Shown here: positions 32,765 through 40,971 of the stretch, one piece after another | How positions within the stretch are numbered: the first letter of the stretch is position 1 | Layout: the number at the start of each line of letters is the position of its first letter | Source: JBLNBQ01 sp050260095 | GTDB lineage: Bacteria; Bacillota; UBA5301; DYFA01 | Direction of reading: 5' to 3' | DNA: 43,306 nt | Assembly (NCBI GenBank): GCA_050260095.1 | Contig: JBLNBQ010000144.1 | Coordinates: forward strand, 1 to 43,306 | The notes under the pieces: generated by a model | What the model was told of the DNA's origin: nothing | The model's database searches: none | Seen by the model: only the letters and a program-made list of their open reading frames with translations | Translations under genes and position numbers: made by a program

Positions 32765-34075
32765 TCACCTCCTCCCGCCAGGCGCCGGCGGGCCGCTTTC
32801 GCCGGCCCCAAGCCCGAACAGGTTGCGCAGCAGATCCAGGTGCACGGGCCGGGCCCCTTCCTCGTCGGCGGCCGCCGACTTCAAGAAGACCACCGGATGG
32901 TGCAGCAGGCGATTCACGATCACGCCCGCCGCGGCCCTGATCATCTCCCGGTCCCGGTTGCTCAGGTGCGAAAGCCGGCGGAAGAGGCGCTTCAGTTCCG
33001 CGTCGCGAATCTCGTCGCCGTACGCCTTGAGCGCCCGGATGACCGGGACGACCTGCCGCGCCGCCCACCACTGCGAAAAACTCTCCGTCTCCTCGACGAT
33101 GATCCGTTCGACCCGCTCCACTTCGAGTTCGCGCTTGGCCAGGTTGCGCTCGACCACCATCTGGAGGTCGTCGATGTCGTAGAGGTAGACATTCTCCAAC
33201 CCGTTGACCCGAGGGTCGATGTCGCGCGGGACGGCGATGTCGATGAGAAAGAGCGGCCGCTGCCGCCTGCGGTGCATGGCCGCCCGCACCATGTCCAGTT
33301 CCACCACCGCATGCGGCGCACCCGTGGAACTGATCACGATGTCGGTCTGGGCGAGGCACTCGGGCAACTGCTCGAACAAGAACGCCTGCCCGCCTATGCG
33401 CGACGCCAGTTCGACCGCCCTGGCGTGGGTGCGGTTGGCGACCAGGATCGCCGTGGCGCCGTGGGCCACCAGCGTGCGCGCCGTGAGTTCACCGGTCTCC
33501 CCGGCCCCGATGATCAGGACCGACTTGCCCGCCAGTTCGCCGAAGATCTTGCGAGCCAACTCGACGGCCGCATAACTGATCGAGACGGCGCTCTGCCCGA
33601 TGTCGGTCTCGGTCCGGACCCGCTTGCCGACCTCCACCGCCTGCCGGAAAAGCTTGCCCAGGTAGACCCCGGCGGTATTGGCGTTGAGCGCCGAGTGCAA
33701 CGCGTCCTTGACCTGCCCGAGAATCTGCGCCTCCCCGAGGATCATCGAGTCAAGCCCCGAGACCACCCGAAAGAGGTGCTGGACCAAGTCGAGGTCCTCG
33801 TGGCGGTACAGGTAAGGCTCGAGCGGGTGGTCCATCTCCCCCAGGCGGGCCTTCAGGAACTCCATCAGCGTCTGGAGGCCGGAACGTGCGGACTGGCAAG
33901 CCGCGTAGACCTCCGTCCGGTTGCAGGTGGAGAGGACGACCACTTCGTCGAGCACGGGGCGGCCGATCAGTTCCTGCAGCGCGGCGGAACAGCGTTCCCC
34001 GGCGAGAGAGAGCCGCTCCCTGACCTCCACCGGCGCCGTCTTGTGGTTCAACCCCAGGCCCACCAAAGCCGTCAC
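32765..34075 (-). CDS. hemA: HemA, glutamyl-tRNA reductase
   Basis: First enzyme of C5 tetrapyrrole synthesis (436 aa). The catalytic Cys51 lies in VVLSTCNRTEVYA after LGLNHKTAPVEVRERL; GQVKDALHSALNANTAG and the NADPH-binding VLIIGAGETGELTARTL follow. The C-terminal dimerisation domain is complete. It leads the heme run and follows a strong terminator, so a promoter should lie in 34076-34130. I see only a weak candidate (TAGACA) there. GTG start at 34073-34075. Confidence 0.97.
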   Translation of the reverse strand: MTALVGLGLNHKTAPVEVRERLSLAGERCSAALQELIGRPVLDEVVVLSTCNRTEVYAACQSARSGLQTLMEFLKARLGEMDHPLEPYLYRHEDLDLVQHLFRVVSGLDSMILGEAQILGQVKDALHSALNANTAGVYLGKLFRQAVEVGKRVRTETDIGQSAVSISYAAVELARKIFGELAGKSVLIIGAGETGELTARTLVAHGATAILVANRTHARAVELASRIGGQAFLFEQLPECLAQTDIVISSTGAPHAVVELDMVRAAMHRRRQRPLFLIDIAVPRDIDPRVNGLENVYLYDIDDLQMVVERNLAKRELEVERVERIIVEETESFSQWWAARQVVPVIRALKAYGDEIRDAELKRLFRRLSHLSNRDREMIRAAAGVIVNRLLHHPVVFLKSAAADEEGARPVHLDLLRNLFGLGAGESGPPAPGGRR

Positions 34076-34130
34076 TCTCGGTCACCCCGCACCCTCGAAT
34101 CTTCCATGCGCTTGTCCCGATTTCCTGTCT

Positions 34131-34176
34131 AAAAAAAAGGGAGCGGGCTGCCGGGGCGAAAACACCGGCGACCCGC
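34131..34176 (-). terminator. Rho-independent terminator of the cytochrome gene cluster
   Basis: On the minus strand GCGGGTCGCCGG and CCGGCAGCCCGC (34143-34176) form a stem with a small internal mismatch, followed by CCC and eight T residues (34131-34138). It separates the cytochrome genes from hemA. Confidence 0.88.
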
Positions 34177-34198
34177 AGCATCCCGCATCCGACCAGTT

Positions 34199-34750
34199 CT
34201 ACCACTTATGGCAAGTCGTGCAGGCGTTCTGGTCGTTGGTGTCGTGGCACTGGTTGCAGGTCTCGTGGCTCGGGCGAACCTCGCCCTCGCCGTTATGCCC
34301 GTGCACCATTCCGGCATGGCAGTCCATGCACTTCTTGCCCATCTCTTCGTGCTTCTTGTGCGGGATCTTGTGGGTCTTGGTCTCGTTGATCTTGCTGGTG
34401 TCGTGGCACTCCTTGCAGCGCGCCTCGACCGGCTCGCCCTGGATCGGCGTCGTGTAGTCGCCGGTGACGTGCTTGTACACCTCAACCATGCCCACCCACT
34501 TGGTCTTCACAAAACCGCCGACGCCAGGCCACGAATGGCAGGCGTGGCAACCCACTCCGTCGGGATGCGACGCGGTCTTCACCTTGGCAGGACCGTGACT
34601 CGACACCTTCCAAGTGTTGTAGTAGGGCTTCATTTCGTGGCAGCTTCCGCAAAAACTGCTCTGTTCAGTGTACCAGAGGCTACCCAAGCCGGCGATCACT
34701 AGGACGACCAGCACAGCGATGATGAAGGGCCACTGCAGCTTGATCTTCAA
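34199..34750 (-). CDS. NapC/NrfH-like hexaheme membrane-anchored cytochrome c
   Basis: A 183-aa quinol-oxidising type cytochrome. One N-terminal membrane helix (WPFIIAVLVVLVIAGLGSL) is followed by FCGSCHEMKPYY, the NapC/NirT first heme site with its Met, and CHACHSWPG. Six CxxCH sites are present (CGSCH, CHACH, CKECH, CMDCH, CNQCH, CTTCH), two more than NrfH. It should take electrons from menaquinol and pass them to periplasmic partners, probably the 12- and 4-heme proteins upstream. Start TTG at 34748-34750 is chosen because AGGGAGG is 8 bases before it. Confidence 0.9.
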   Translation of the reverse strand: MKIKLQWPFIIAVLVVLVIAGLGSLWYTEQSSFCGSCHEMKPYYNTWKVSSHGPAKVKTASHPDGVGCHACHSWPGVGGFVKTKWVGMVEVYKHVTGDYTTPIQGEPVEARCKECHDTSKINETKTHKIPHKKHEEMGKKCMDCHAGMVHGHNGEGEVRPSHETCNQCHDTNDQNACTTCHKW

Positions 34751-34889
34751 TTGCCAAACCTCCCTACGTCTCTCTCCCACTCCGGCACCGGACTTATTCT
34801 TTCTCTCTGCTGTCTGTGTACACCGCGTGACCGGTCCTGGCGGGAACGATGGATATTTCTAGTCTCATTTCCGAGTACCTGCTGCTATC

Positions 34890-36023
34890 TCACTTTTTAT
34901 GGCATCTCGCACAGATTTGGGTGCGGTCAAGCACCAGGAGGGAGGGGTACGGGGTCCCGTGCGGGTTGTGGCATTCCAGGCACTCGATCTTGCTCTGGCT
35001 GACCCTGGCAGACGTCAGGAAATGGTGCGGCGTCTTGTCGGGGTGGCAGGTCAGGCAAAGACGACTGCCCTCGTAGATGGTGAGGTGGGCGTAATCGGAG
35101 CCGTGCGGCAGATGGCACGCGGCGCACGGGTTCTCCACCGGCAGTTTGGCTCTCTGCCCGGCCAGAACGTGCCGTGACTTGAGGAACTGTTCCCGCATCT
35201 CCCCGTGGCATTCGTAGCAGATCGTCACGGGCGGCTTGGCGAGCAGGCTCCGATTCGGGCCTACGGCGCTAGCCCCACCGACCGGCCCGCCCTCGTCCTC
35301 CTCCGCGTCGAGAGAGGCGGCCTGGCTCGGAAAGACCTTGTGCACCTCATGACAGGCGCCGCACTTGCCTTCCGCCACCGGCTTGTGCGTCACGGCCTTC
35401 TTGAGCTGCCAGGCCTCGCCGCCGGCTTTGGCGGAATAGAGCCCGCCCCGCTTGCCCCCGTGGGGGTCATGGCAGGAGACGCAGTTCTTTGAAGTCTCGA
35501 TGCCGGGCACGGCGCTCGCGCACTTGCGCCCGGTGGCGTGGCAACTCAGGCAAAGCGAGTCGCTGCTCTCCTTGAGCAGCGGAGTGTCGCCCGGGCGGTG
35601 AACCGAATGACACTGCAGGCAGTAGGTCCCGCTCTTCGCATGACCGGAAGCTTTCCAGTCGGATGCGTTCAAGACGATCCCGCCGGGCTCGGCCTCCTTG
35701 AGGTGGCAACGCCCGCAGACCGTGGGCGCCTCAGACGCCGCGACGGGTTTGCCGCGCAGCACCCCCGAGGGGTGGCAGGCGGTGCATGCCAACGGCTTGC
35801 TGTTTACGGCTTGTCCGGCGTCGCCTCGCCGGGTACCGCCGTGCGCGAGACGCTGCCAGTAGGAGAGCATCGGCGTATGGCACAGCGCGCACTTCCCGGC
35901 GGCGCGTTCCACCTCCGGCCGCACTCCGGGGGCGCCGCCCGCCGCCAGGCTGACCGCCGGATACAACAGGAAAAGGATGAACCCGGCACACAGCAGCCAT
36001 CGCTTGACTGGTGTCGGATTCAT
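34890..36023 (-). CDS. Twelve-heme exported cytochrome c
   Basis: A 377-aa protein with signal peptide (WLLCAGFILFLLYPAVSLAA) and twelve CxxCH motifs spread over the length; the first is CALCH and the last CARCH. Repeats such as CVSCHDPHGG, CAACHLPHG and CLECHNPHG are of the doubled-CXXCH kind. A low-complexity acidic insert (ASLDAEEDEGGPVGGA) splits the heme array between sites 7 and 8. No catalytic domain is seen, so electron transfer is the likely role. ATG at 36021-36023 has TTAGGAGG upstream. The 139-base gap to the 6-heme gene shows no clear promoter. Confidence 0.9.
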   Translation of the reverse strand: MNPTPVKRWLLCAGFILFLLYPAVSLAAGGAPGVRPEVERAAGKCALCHTPMLSYWQRLAHGGTRRGDAGQAVNSKPLACTACHPSGVLRGKPVAASEAPTVCGRCHLKEAEPGGIVLNASDWKASGHAKSGTYCLQCHSVHRPGDTPLLKESSDSLCLSCHATGRKCASAVPGIETSKNCVSCHDPHGGKRGGLYSAKAGGEAWQLKKAVTHKPVAEGKCGACHEVHKVFPSQAASLDAEEDEGGPVGGASAVGPNRSLLAKPPVTICYECHGEMREQFLKSRHVLAGQRAKLPVENPCAACHLPHGSDYAHLTIYEGSRLCLTCHPDKTPHHFLTSARVSQSKIECLECHNPHGTPYPSLLVLDRTQICARCHKK

Positions 36024-36048
36024 CCCAATCCTCCTAACTCGTTCCGCG

Positions 36049-36558
36049 TCAGTTGTTAACGTGGCACGCGGTGCAGAGGGTACCGTCATCCGCGGGCATC
36101 CGGAGGTAGTTCTTCAGCGCCTTGCCGCCCTTGTTGTGCGGGTCATGGCAGGAGACGCAGGTGATGTTGCCCTTGTCATCGAGCGGGAAGTCCTTGGGCA
36201 CCGAGCAGCGTGGGCTGGGCTTCACGTCGATCGGGTGGGTGGTGCCGTCCTTGTCGAAGAAGGTGGCGCCCACCGCGGTGATCGTGCCGTCATGGCAGCT
36301 ATAGCAGAGCGCAGAACCCAACGAGAGCGGGGTACCCTTTTCGGTCTTGGCGTTCGGAGCGTACGGCCACAGCCGGGCGCCCTGGGAGTCGTGGGCCACG
36401 TGACAGCTCGAGCAGCCGCCCGGGTGACCCTGAGCACCGCCAGCGGCCGGGGCCGCCGGGGTCGGCGCCGCCGGAACCGTGGCGTCTGCCGCCAGCGCCG
36501 GGGCAACGATAGTGAGCGCGAGAACCACTACTGCCAGCCACAGGAGAACTCTCTTCAT
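36049..36558 (-). CDS. Four-heme exported cytochrome c
   Basis: A 169-aa protein: signal peptide (LLWLAVVVLALTIVAPALA), an Ala/Pro-rich spacer, then four CxxCH sites (CSSCH, CYSCH, CVSCH, CTACH). The spacing CYSCHDGT...THPID...CVSCHDPHN...LRMPADDGTLCTACH resembles tetraheme proteins of the OmcE kind, some of which polymerise into extracellular filaments. That resemblance is by pattern only. It lies 25 bases before the 12-heme gene. Confidence 0.88.
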   Translation of the reverse strand: MKRVLLWLAVVVLALTIVAPALAADATVPAAPTPAAPAAGGAQGHPGGCSSCHVAHDSQGARLWPYAPNAKTEKGTPLSLGSALCYSCHDGTITAVGATFFDKDGTTHPIDVKPSPRCSVPKDFPLDDKGNITCVSCHDPHNKGGKALKNYLRMPADDGTLCTACHVNN

Positions 36559-36617
36559 CCTTTCACCCTCCTCAAATAACCTTTCGTCCCTCTATGACCT
36601 GTCCGAGGACGCTTGAC

Positions 36618-37562
36618 TTACTTGCGGGGGAGGAACACCTTGATCTCGTCGTTGCCGCGGTCGGCGACGTAAACCTTGCCCGTCTTCTCGTCGAACCAAA
36701 CGCCGTAGGGCTGGGCGAAGATGGCCGTCTCCGACTCGCCGCCGATCTTGCCGAGGTATTCGCCGACCGTGTCGACGACCTGAACCAGGTTGAGAAGCCC
36801 GTCGGCCACGTACACGTTTTCCTCTTGGTCGATGGCGATGCCCTTCGGCCGGGCAAAGGTGCCTTCGGTGTCGCCCTGCTTGCCGAACTTGTCGCTGTAC
36901 TTGCCGTTGGCGTCAAAAACCTCGACCCGGAAGTTGAGCCCATCCACCACGTAGATCGAGCCGTCAGGACCAGCGGCAATCCCCTGCGGGTACATGAACT
37001 GCCCGTCCTTCGTGCCCTTTTGGCCGAAGTTGAACAGGTGCTTGCCATCGAGGCTCCAGACGGAGACGCGGTGCAGGTCGGTGTCGGCTACGTAAAGCCT
37101 GTCGCCCTTCACCACCATGCTCCCCGGGCGCATGAACTGGTCGTCGCCCTCACCCTTGGCCCCGAACTTGGACAGGAAGTTGCCGTCCTTGTCGAAGACC
37201 TGGATGCGGTAGTTACCGGTGTCCGAGACGTAGATGCGGTTCTGCGCATCGACCGCCACCCCGTAGGTGTCGCGGAACTGGCCGTCCTTCTTGCCCTTCT
37301 TGCCGAAAGACGTGATGAGCTTGCCGGCCTGGTCGAAAACGTAAATCTTGTCGTTGATATCGTTGACCAGGATCCGGCCGAGCCCGTCGACGACGACGGA
37401 CATCGGCCGCCGGAGAGCCTCGCCATCGCCCAGGTCTTTGATGGTCAGGACCTGATCGTAAAGCATCGCCTGTTCCTCGGCGAACGCCGCCGGAGCCGAC
37501 ACTCCGACGGTCACGACCAGGAACATGACAAGGATCGCCAAGACAGACCACCTTGTCGTCAC
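36618..37562 (-). CDS. Exported NHL-repeat beta-propeller protein
   Basis: A 314-aa protein with signal peptide (SVLAILVMFLVVTVGVSAPAAFA) and about six NHL repeats, each of the form RPxGVAVDxxxRIYVxDxxNxRIQVFDxxGxF (for example VYVADRGNDEIKVFLPRK at the end). NHL propellers are ligand- or partner-binding; here it heads a cytochrome cluster and may bind the cytochromes. The GTG start (37560-37562) has GGAGGAGGGG 6 bases before it. TTGACA at 37624-37629 lies upstream, but its -10 partner is poorly spaced. Confidence 0.9.
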   Translation of the reverse strand: MTTRWSVLAILVMFLVVTVGVSAPAAFAEEQAMLYDQVLTIKDLGDGEALRRPMSVVVDGLGRILVNDINDKIYVFDQAGKLITSFGKKGKKDGQFRDTYGVAVDAQNRIYVSDTGNYRIQVFDKDGNFLSKFGAKGEGDDQFMRPGSMVVKGDRLYVADTDLHRVSVWSLDGKHLFNFGQKGTKDGQFMYPQGIAAGPDGSIYVVDGLNFRVEVFDANGKYSDKFGKQGDTEGTFARPKGIAIDQEENVYVADGLLNLVQVVDTVGEYLGKIGGESETAIFAQPYGVWFDEKTGKVYVADRGNDEIKVFLPRK

Positions 37563-37638
37563 TGGTTTCCCCTCCTCCATGCTCACAAGGGCGTCGAGCG
37601 CCTTTGATAATTCTTCCTTCCCTTGTCAATTCCTCCCA

Positions 37639-38640
37639 CTAGTAGTCGCGGGAGAGCAAGTACGTTGCGAGCGACTTCAGCCACTCAGTCGTGGGCGACG
37701 CAGGCACCTGCTGCACCGCGGCGAGCGCTTCCCGCACGAAACCTTCGGCCACCCGGTAGGCGTAGTCGAGCGAACCGTTGCGGCGCACGGCCTCCGCCAC
37801 CTGCGCGACCCGCTCAGGGGTGAGCGAACGTTCCTCGACCATCGCCCGGATCCAGTCGCCGTCGCGGCCCCTCATGGCGTGGATCACCGGGAGCGTCAGG
37901 TTCCCTTCCAGCAGGTCGCTGGCCACGGGCTTGCCGACCGTCGCCTGGTCCCCCACGTAATCCAACAGGTCATCGACCACCTGAAAAGCCATCCCGACCG
38001 CCATGCCGTACGCGGCCAGGCTCTGCACGGCCGGCTCCGGAGCGCCGGCCACCAGGCCGCCCATCTCGCAGCAGCACGACATCAGGACGGCGGTCTTCCG
38101 GCGGATGCAGGCGAAGTAGTCGTCTTCCCCCGACTCGGTATCGTACAGGCGGAAGGTCTGCATGATCTCGCCCTCGCCCATCAACGCCACGGTGCTGGCC
38201 ATGGCCCGGACCAGCCGCAGGTCGCCGGAGGCGAGCAGCAATTGGAGCGCCTGGGCGAGCACATAGTCGCCGCCGAGCACGGCCAGGCGGTTCCCCCACA
38301 CGCTGTGCAGGGTCGGATTGCCCCGGCGAGTGGCGGCGTTGTCCACCACGTCATCGTGCAGCAGAGTCGCCATGTGGATCAACTCCGCGGCGGTGGCCAC
38401 TTCGATCGCCGGACCCGTGGGCCCGTGGAAGGCGTCGGATGACAGAAGGACGAGAATCGGACGGATCTTCTTCCCGCCGCGCCGAAGAGCGGGCGAGAGA
38501 AGTTGAGTCGTTGACTCATCCCCGCCCAACACCACCTCCCGGGCGCGTTCTTCACACCGCTGGAGCTGTGCGGAAAGGTGCTGGTGGAGCAGGGACAGGG
38601 TATCGGCGGCCTCCCGCCGCTGACGGGCCGGTTGGGTCAC
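37639..38640 (-). CDS. Trans-polyprenyl diphosphate synthase
   Basis: Chain-elongating prenyltransferase (333 aa), likely making the heptaprenyl or octaprenyl tail of menaquinone. The first Asp-rich motif is LLHDDVVD at residues 93-100; the second is VVDDLLDY near residue 222, followed by GKPVASDLLEGNLTLP. The GTG start has AAGGAGG at 7 bases. Its place upstream of quinol-linked cytochromes fits quinone supply. Chain length cannot be read directly. Confidence 0.92.
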   Translation of the reverse strand: MTQPARQRREAADTLSLLHQHLSAQLQRCEERAREVVLGGDESTTQLLSPALRRGGKKIRPILVLLSSDAFHGPTGPAIEVATAAELIHMATLLHDDVVDNAATRRGNPTLHSVWGNRLAVLGGDYVLAQALQLLLASGDLRLVRAMASTVALMGEGEIMQTFRLYDTESGEDDYFACIRRKTAVLMSCCCEMGGLVAGAPEPAVQSLAAYGMAVGMAFQVVDDLLDYVGDQATVGKPVASDLLEGNLTLPVIHAMRGRDGDWIRAMVEERSLTPERVAQVAEAVRRNGSLDYAYRVAEGFVREALAAVQQVPASPTTEWLKSLATYLLSRDY

Positions 38641-38754
38641 GAAGAGTCCTCCTTGAGCGGCCTTTTCGCGTGGTCACGGGTAGGCGCACTATCGAGATTG
38701 GTTCGCAGGGCGGGCCGTTTTTCCTTCTTTTGTGAGCACAGGCAGTTTCGGGAT

Positions 38755-39723
38755 TTACCCCGCACAGGTGAGGACGTACGCGGCGGCGCCCACCACTCCG
38801 GACAGCCGGCCCAGGGCGGCCCGGGCCACCTGCACCCGCTCGCCGGCGGGCGGCAAGGCCGACTCCCGGACGGCCTCACGCACGGGGCCCAGCAGCGCTT
38901 CTCCCAGGTTGGCGAGCCCGCCGCCGATGACCACCTGCTCGGGATCGAAGATGTTCACGAGGTTGACCACGCCCAGCCCAAGATAGCGGGCGGTCTCCGC
39001 CAACACCTCCTGGGCCAGCTGGTCCCCTTGGGCGGCGGCCTCGCCAACCAGGCGGGCGGTTACCCGTTCCGGCTCCCCGCCGGCTAATGCGCTGAGCACC
39101 GAGGTGCGCCCGCGGGCAAGCGCTTCCTTGGCCCGGCGGGCGGTGGCGGGGCCGGAGGCGAGCGCCTCCAGGCAGCCCTTCCGCCCGCACCGGCAGGCCG
39201 GCCCGCCTGGATCCACCACCACGTGCCCGAACTCCCCCGCCATCCCGTGAGCGCCGGAGTAGATCCTTCGCCTCAGGATGATTCCCCCGCCGATCCCCGT
39301 GGAGACCGTCAGATAGAGCAGAAACTCCGCCCCCTGCCCTGCGCCGAACACCGCCTCGCCGAGGGCCGCCGCGTCGGCGTCGTTCACCAGCCGGCACGGC
39401 CAGGGCAATCGGGCCGTCAGGAGCGAGGTCACTGGAACGTCTTTCCAGAAGAGGTTCGGGGCAAAGACGACCATCCCTTGTTCCGGGTCGATCGGTCCCG
39501 GACAACCGAGGCCCACGCCGGCGATCTCCTCCGGCGGCGCTCCTGCTTGGGCGACCACCTCGCGGGCCGCCTCCACCAGCGCGTCTACGACCGGAGCCAC
39601 TCCCGCCGCGACGGGAGTGGCCCGGTAGCATTCGGCCAATACCGTTCCATCGGCAGCCATCAGTCCGGCGGCGATCTTGGTCCCGCCCAGATCGAGCCCG
39701 ATGGCGTACCGGGACGCGCTCAA
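38755..39723 (-). CDS. ROK-family glucokinase
   Basis: A 322-aa sugar kinase. It has the phosphate-1 loop IGLDLGGTKIAAG, the GLGCPGPID segment, NDADAAALGE, STGIGGGIIL, and the ROK zinc site CRCGRKGCLEALASG. It appears to start with TTG at 39721-39723, overlapping the isomerase stop by four bases (TTGA), so the two are coupled. Glucose or N-acetylmannosamine are family substrates; glucose is more likely next to a phosphoglucose isomerase. Confidence 0.9.
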   Translation of the reverse strand: MSASRYAIGLDLGGTKIAAGLMAADGTVLAECYRATPVAAGVAPVVDALVEAAREVVAQAGAPPEEIAGVGLGCPGPIDPEQGMVVFAPNLFWKDVPVTSLLTARLPWPCRLVNDADAAALGEAVFGAGQGAEFLLYLTVSTGIGGGIILRRRIYSGAHGMAGEFGHVVVDPGGPACRCGRKGCLEALASGPATARRAKEALARGRTSVLSALAGGEPERVTARLVGEAAAQGDQLAQEVLAETARYLGLGVVNLVNIFDPEQVVIGGGLANLGEALLGPVREAVRESALPPAGERVQVARAALGRLSGVVGAAAYVLTCAG

Positions 39724-40784
39724 ACCTTGGCCAGCTCCCCTTTGAGGTAGTCGATGACCTTGACCGGCGTGGGATCGATCCCGTCGAGCAAAGCCAGGTA
39801 GTAGCTGGTGAAGTCGCCCATGTAGATGAGCGAGAAGAGGCGGGCGAGCACGGAGTTGCCGCGCGACCAGACTTCCGTGATGCCGCTGACGTGCGGCCGC
39901 ATGATCGTGCTGGTCACTTCGAACCGCTTCTGCACCTTCGGATGATCCTCCCGGTCGCGCAGCAGCACCACCTCGACCTGGGCGGTCAGGCTCTCCGGGG
40001 CCTCCCAGCCCACCGTCTCGTTGTGGTTGAGTTCCGGGAAAGCGTTGGAGTGGGCCAGGTGCTTGGCGTTCTCGTTCATCTGCCCTTTCCACCGGTAAGC
40101 CGCCACCCCGCTCCACGGCGCCGCGCCGTAGATGAACGGGAGTTTGCCGTGGAGGCGCTCCGCCAACTGCTTCGCCGGGTTGCCGCCGGTCGGCCGTTCC
40201 GGGAAGAGCTCGTCGCGCATCCCGGCCAAGACGGAGACCGCTTCCGCAACGTCATCCGGGCGCTCCCGCACGAAGCCCAGCCGCGAGACGATCGCCAGGA
40301 GCGGCATGAAAGAGTACCCGAGCGCCGCCCGGGGCGAATACCCTCCGGGGATCCGGCAGAACGGCACGCCGTCGGCTTCCGCCCACCGCTGGAGTTCGCC
40401 GCCCGAGGCGATTGCCATCAGCGTCGCCCCGCGCTGCTTCGCCTCCGCGTAGGCCGAGAGCGTCTCCTCCGTGTTTCCGGAGTAACTCGAGGCGATGACC
40501 AGCGTCTCCGGCCCGACGAAGGCCGGCACGTGGTAAGTCCGGTTCACCAGGAACGGCACCTTGATCTCGCCCTCGGTGTACCCCTGCAGGAGGTTGCCGC
40601 CAATCGCCGACCCGCCGATGCCCAGCACGACCACCTGGCGGATGGTTCCGAGCTTGGGCAGGGGCGCCCCCTCCCCGATCCGATAAGCCTCGGCACACTG
40701 CTCGGGCAGCTGGGTGATCCACTTGCCCATCCCAGTAGGGTCGGCTCCCGCGTAGAAAGACAGATCGTCGAGCCTGCTCAACAC
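39720..40784 (-). CDS. Bifunctional phosphoglucose/phosphomannose isomerase
   Basis: SIS-domain isomerase (354 aa) interconverting fructose-6-P with glucose-6-P and mannose-6-P. Motifs include VVLGIGGSAIGGNLL, ASSYSGNTEETLSAY, and ELNHNETVGWE with the catalytic Glu/His region. GTG at 40782-40784 has GGAAGGAG 5 bases upstream; a TTG one codon later is possible. With the kinase it forms a glucose-6-phosphate entry unit. Confidence 0.93.
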   Translation of the reverse strand: MLSRLDDLSFYAGADPTGMGKWITQLPEQCAEAYRIGEGAPLPKLGTIRQVVVLGIGGSAIGGNLLQGYTEGEIKVPFLVNRTYHVPAFVGPETLVIASSYSGNTEETLSAYAEAKQRGATLMAIASGGELQRWAEADGVPFCRIPGGYSPRAALGYSFMPLLAIVSRLGFVRERPDDVAEAVSVLAGMRDELFPERPTGGNPAKQLAERLHGKLPFIYGAAPWSGVAAYRWKGQMNENAKHLAHSNAFPELNHNETVGWEAPESLTAQVEVVLLRDREDHPKVQKRFEVTSTIMRPHVSGITEVWSRGNSVLARLFSLIYMGDFTSYYLALLDGIDPTPVKVIDYLKGELAKV

Positions 40785-40843
40785 GCACACTCCTTCCACC
40801 CGGCAGGCAGCGTTGCCCACCCCGGGTGCACTTTGCTCACGCT

Positions 40844-40849
40844 AGTATA
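40844..40849 (-). promoter_or_regulatory. Possible -10 box before the isomerase gene
   Basis: TATACT on the minus strand, about 60 bases before the isomerase start. No good -35 is visible at 16-18 bases, so this is a weak call. Confidence 0.35.
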
Positions 40850-40905
40850 ACCCAGGCAACAACTCCAACTTTCGCTCCCCCACCGGTCGTTCCTGCAATA
40901 ATGGA

Positions 40906-40935
40906 AAGGGCCCCCAGCTTGTCCTGGGAGCCCTT
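40906..40935 (-). terminator. Terminator of the porin-like gene
   Basis: Minus strand AAGGGCTCCCAG-gacaag-CTGGGGGCCCTT forms a 12-bp stem with one G-U pair, then TCCATTATT. It lies 36 bases after the porin stop. Confidence 0.75.
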
Positions 40936-40971
40936 CTTCCAGCGAGTTCAGTTCCCGAGTCGAGTCGTCGC

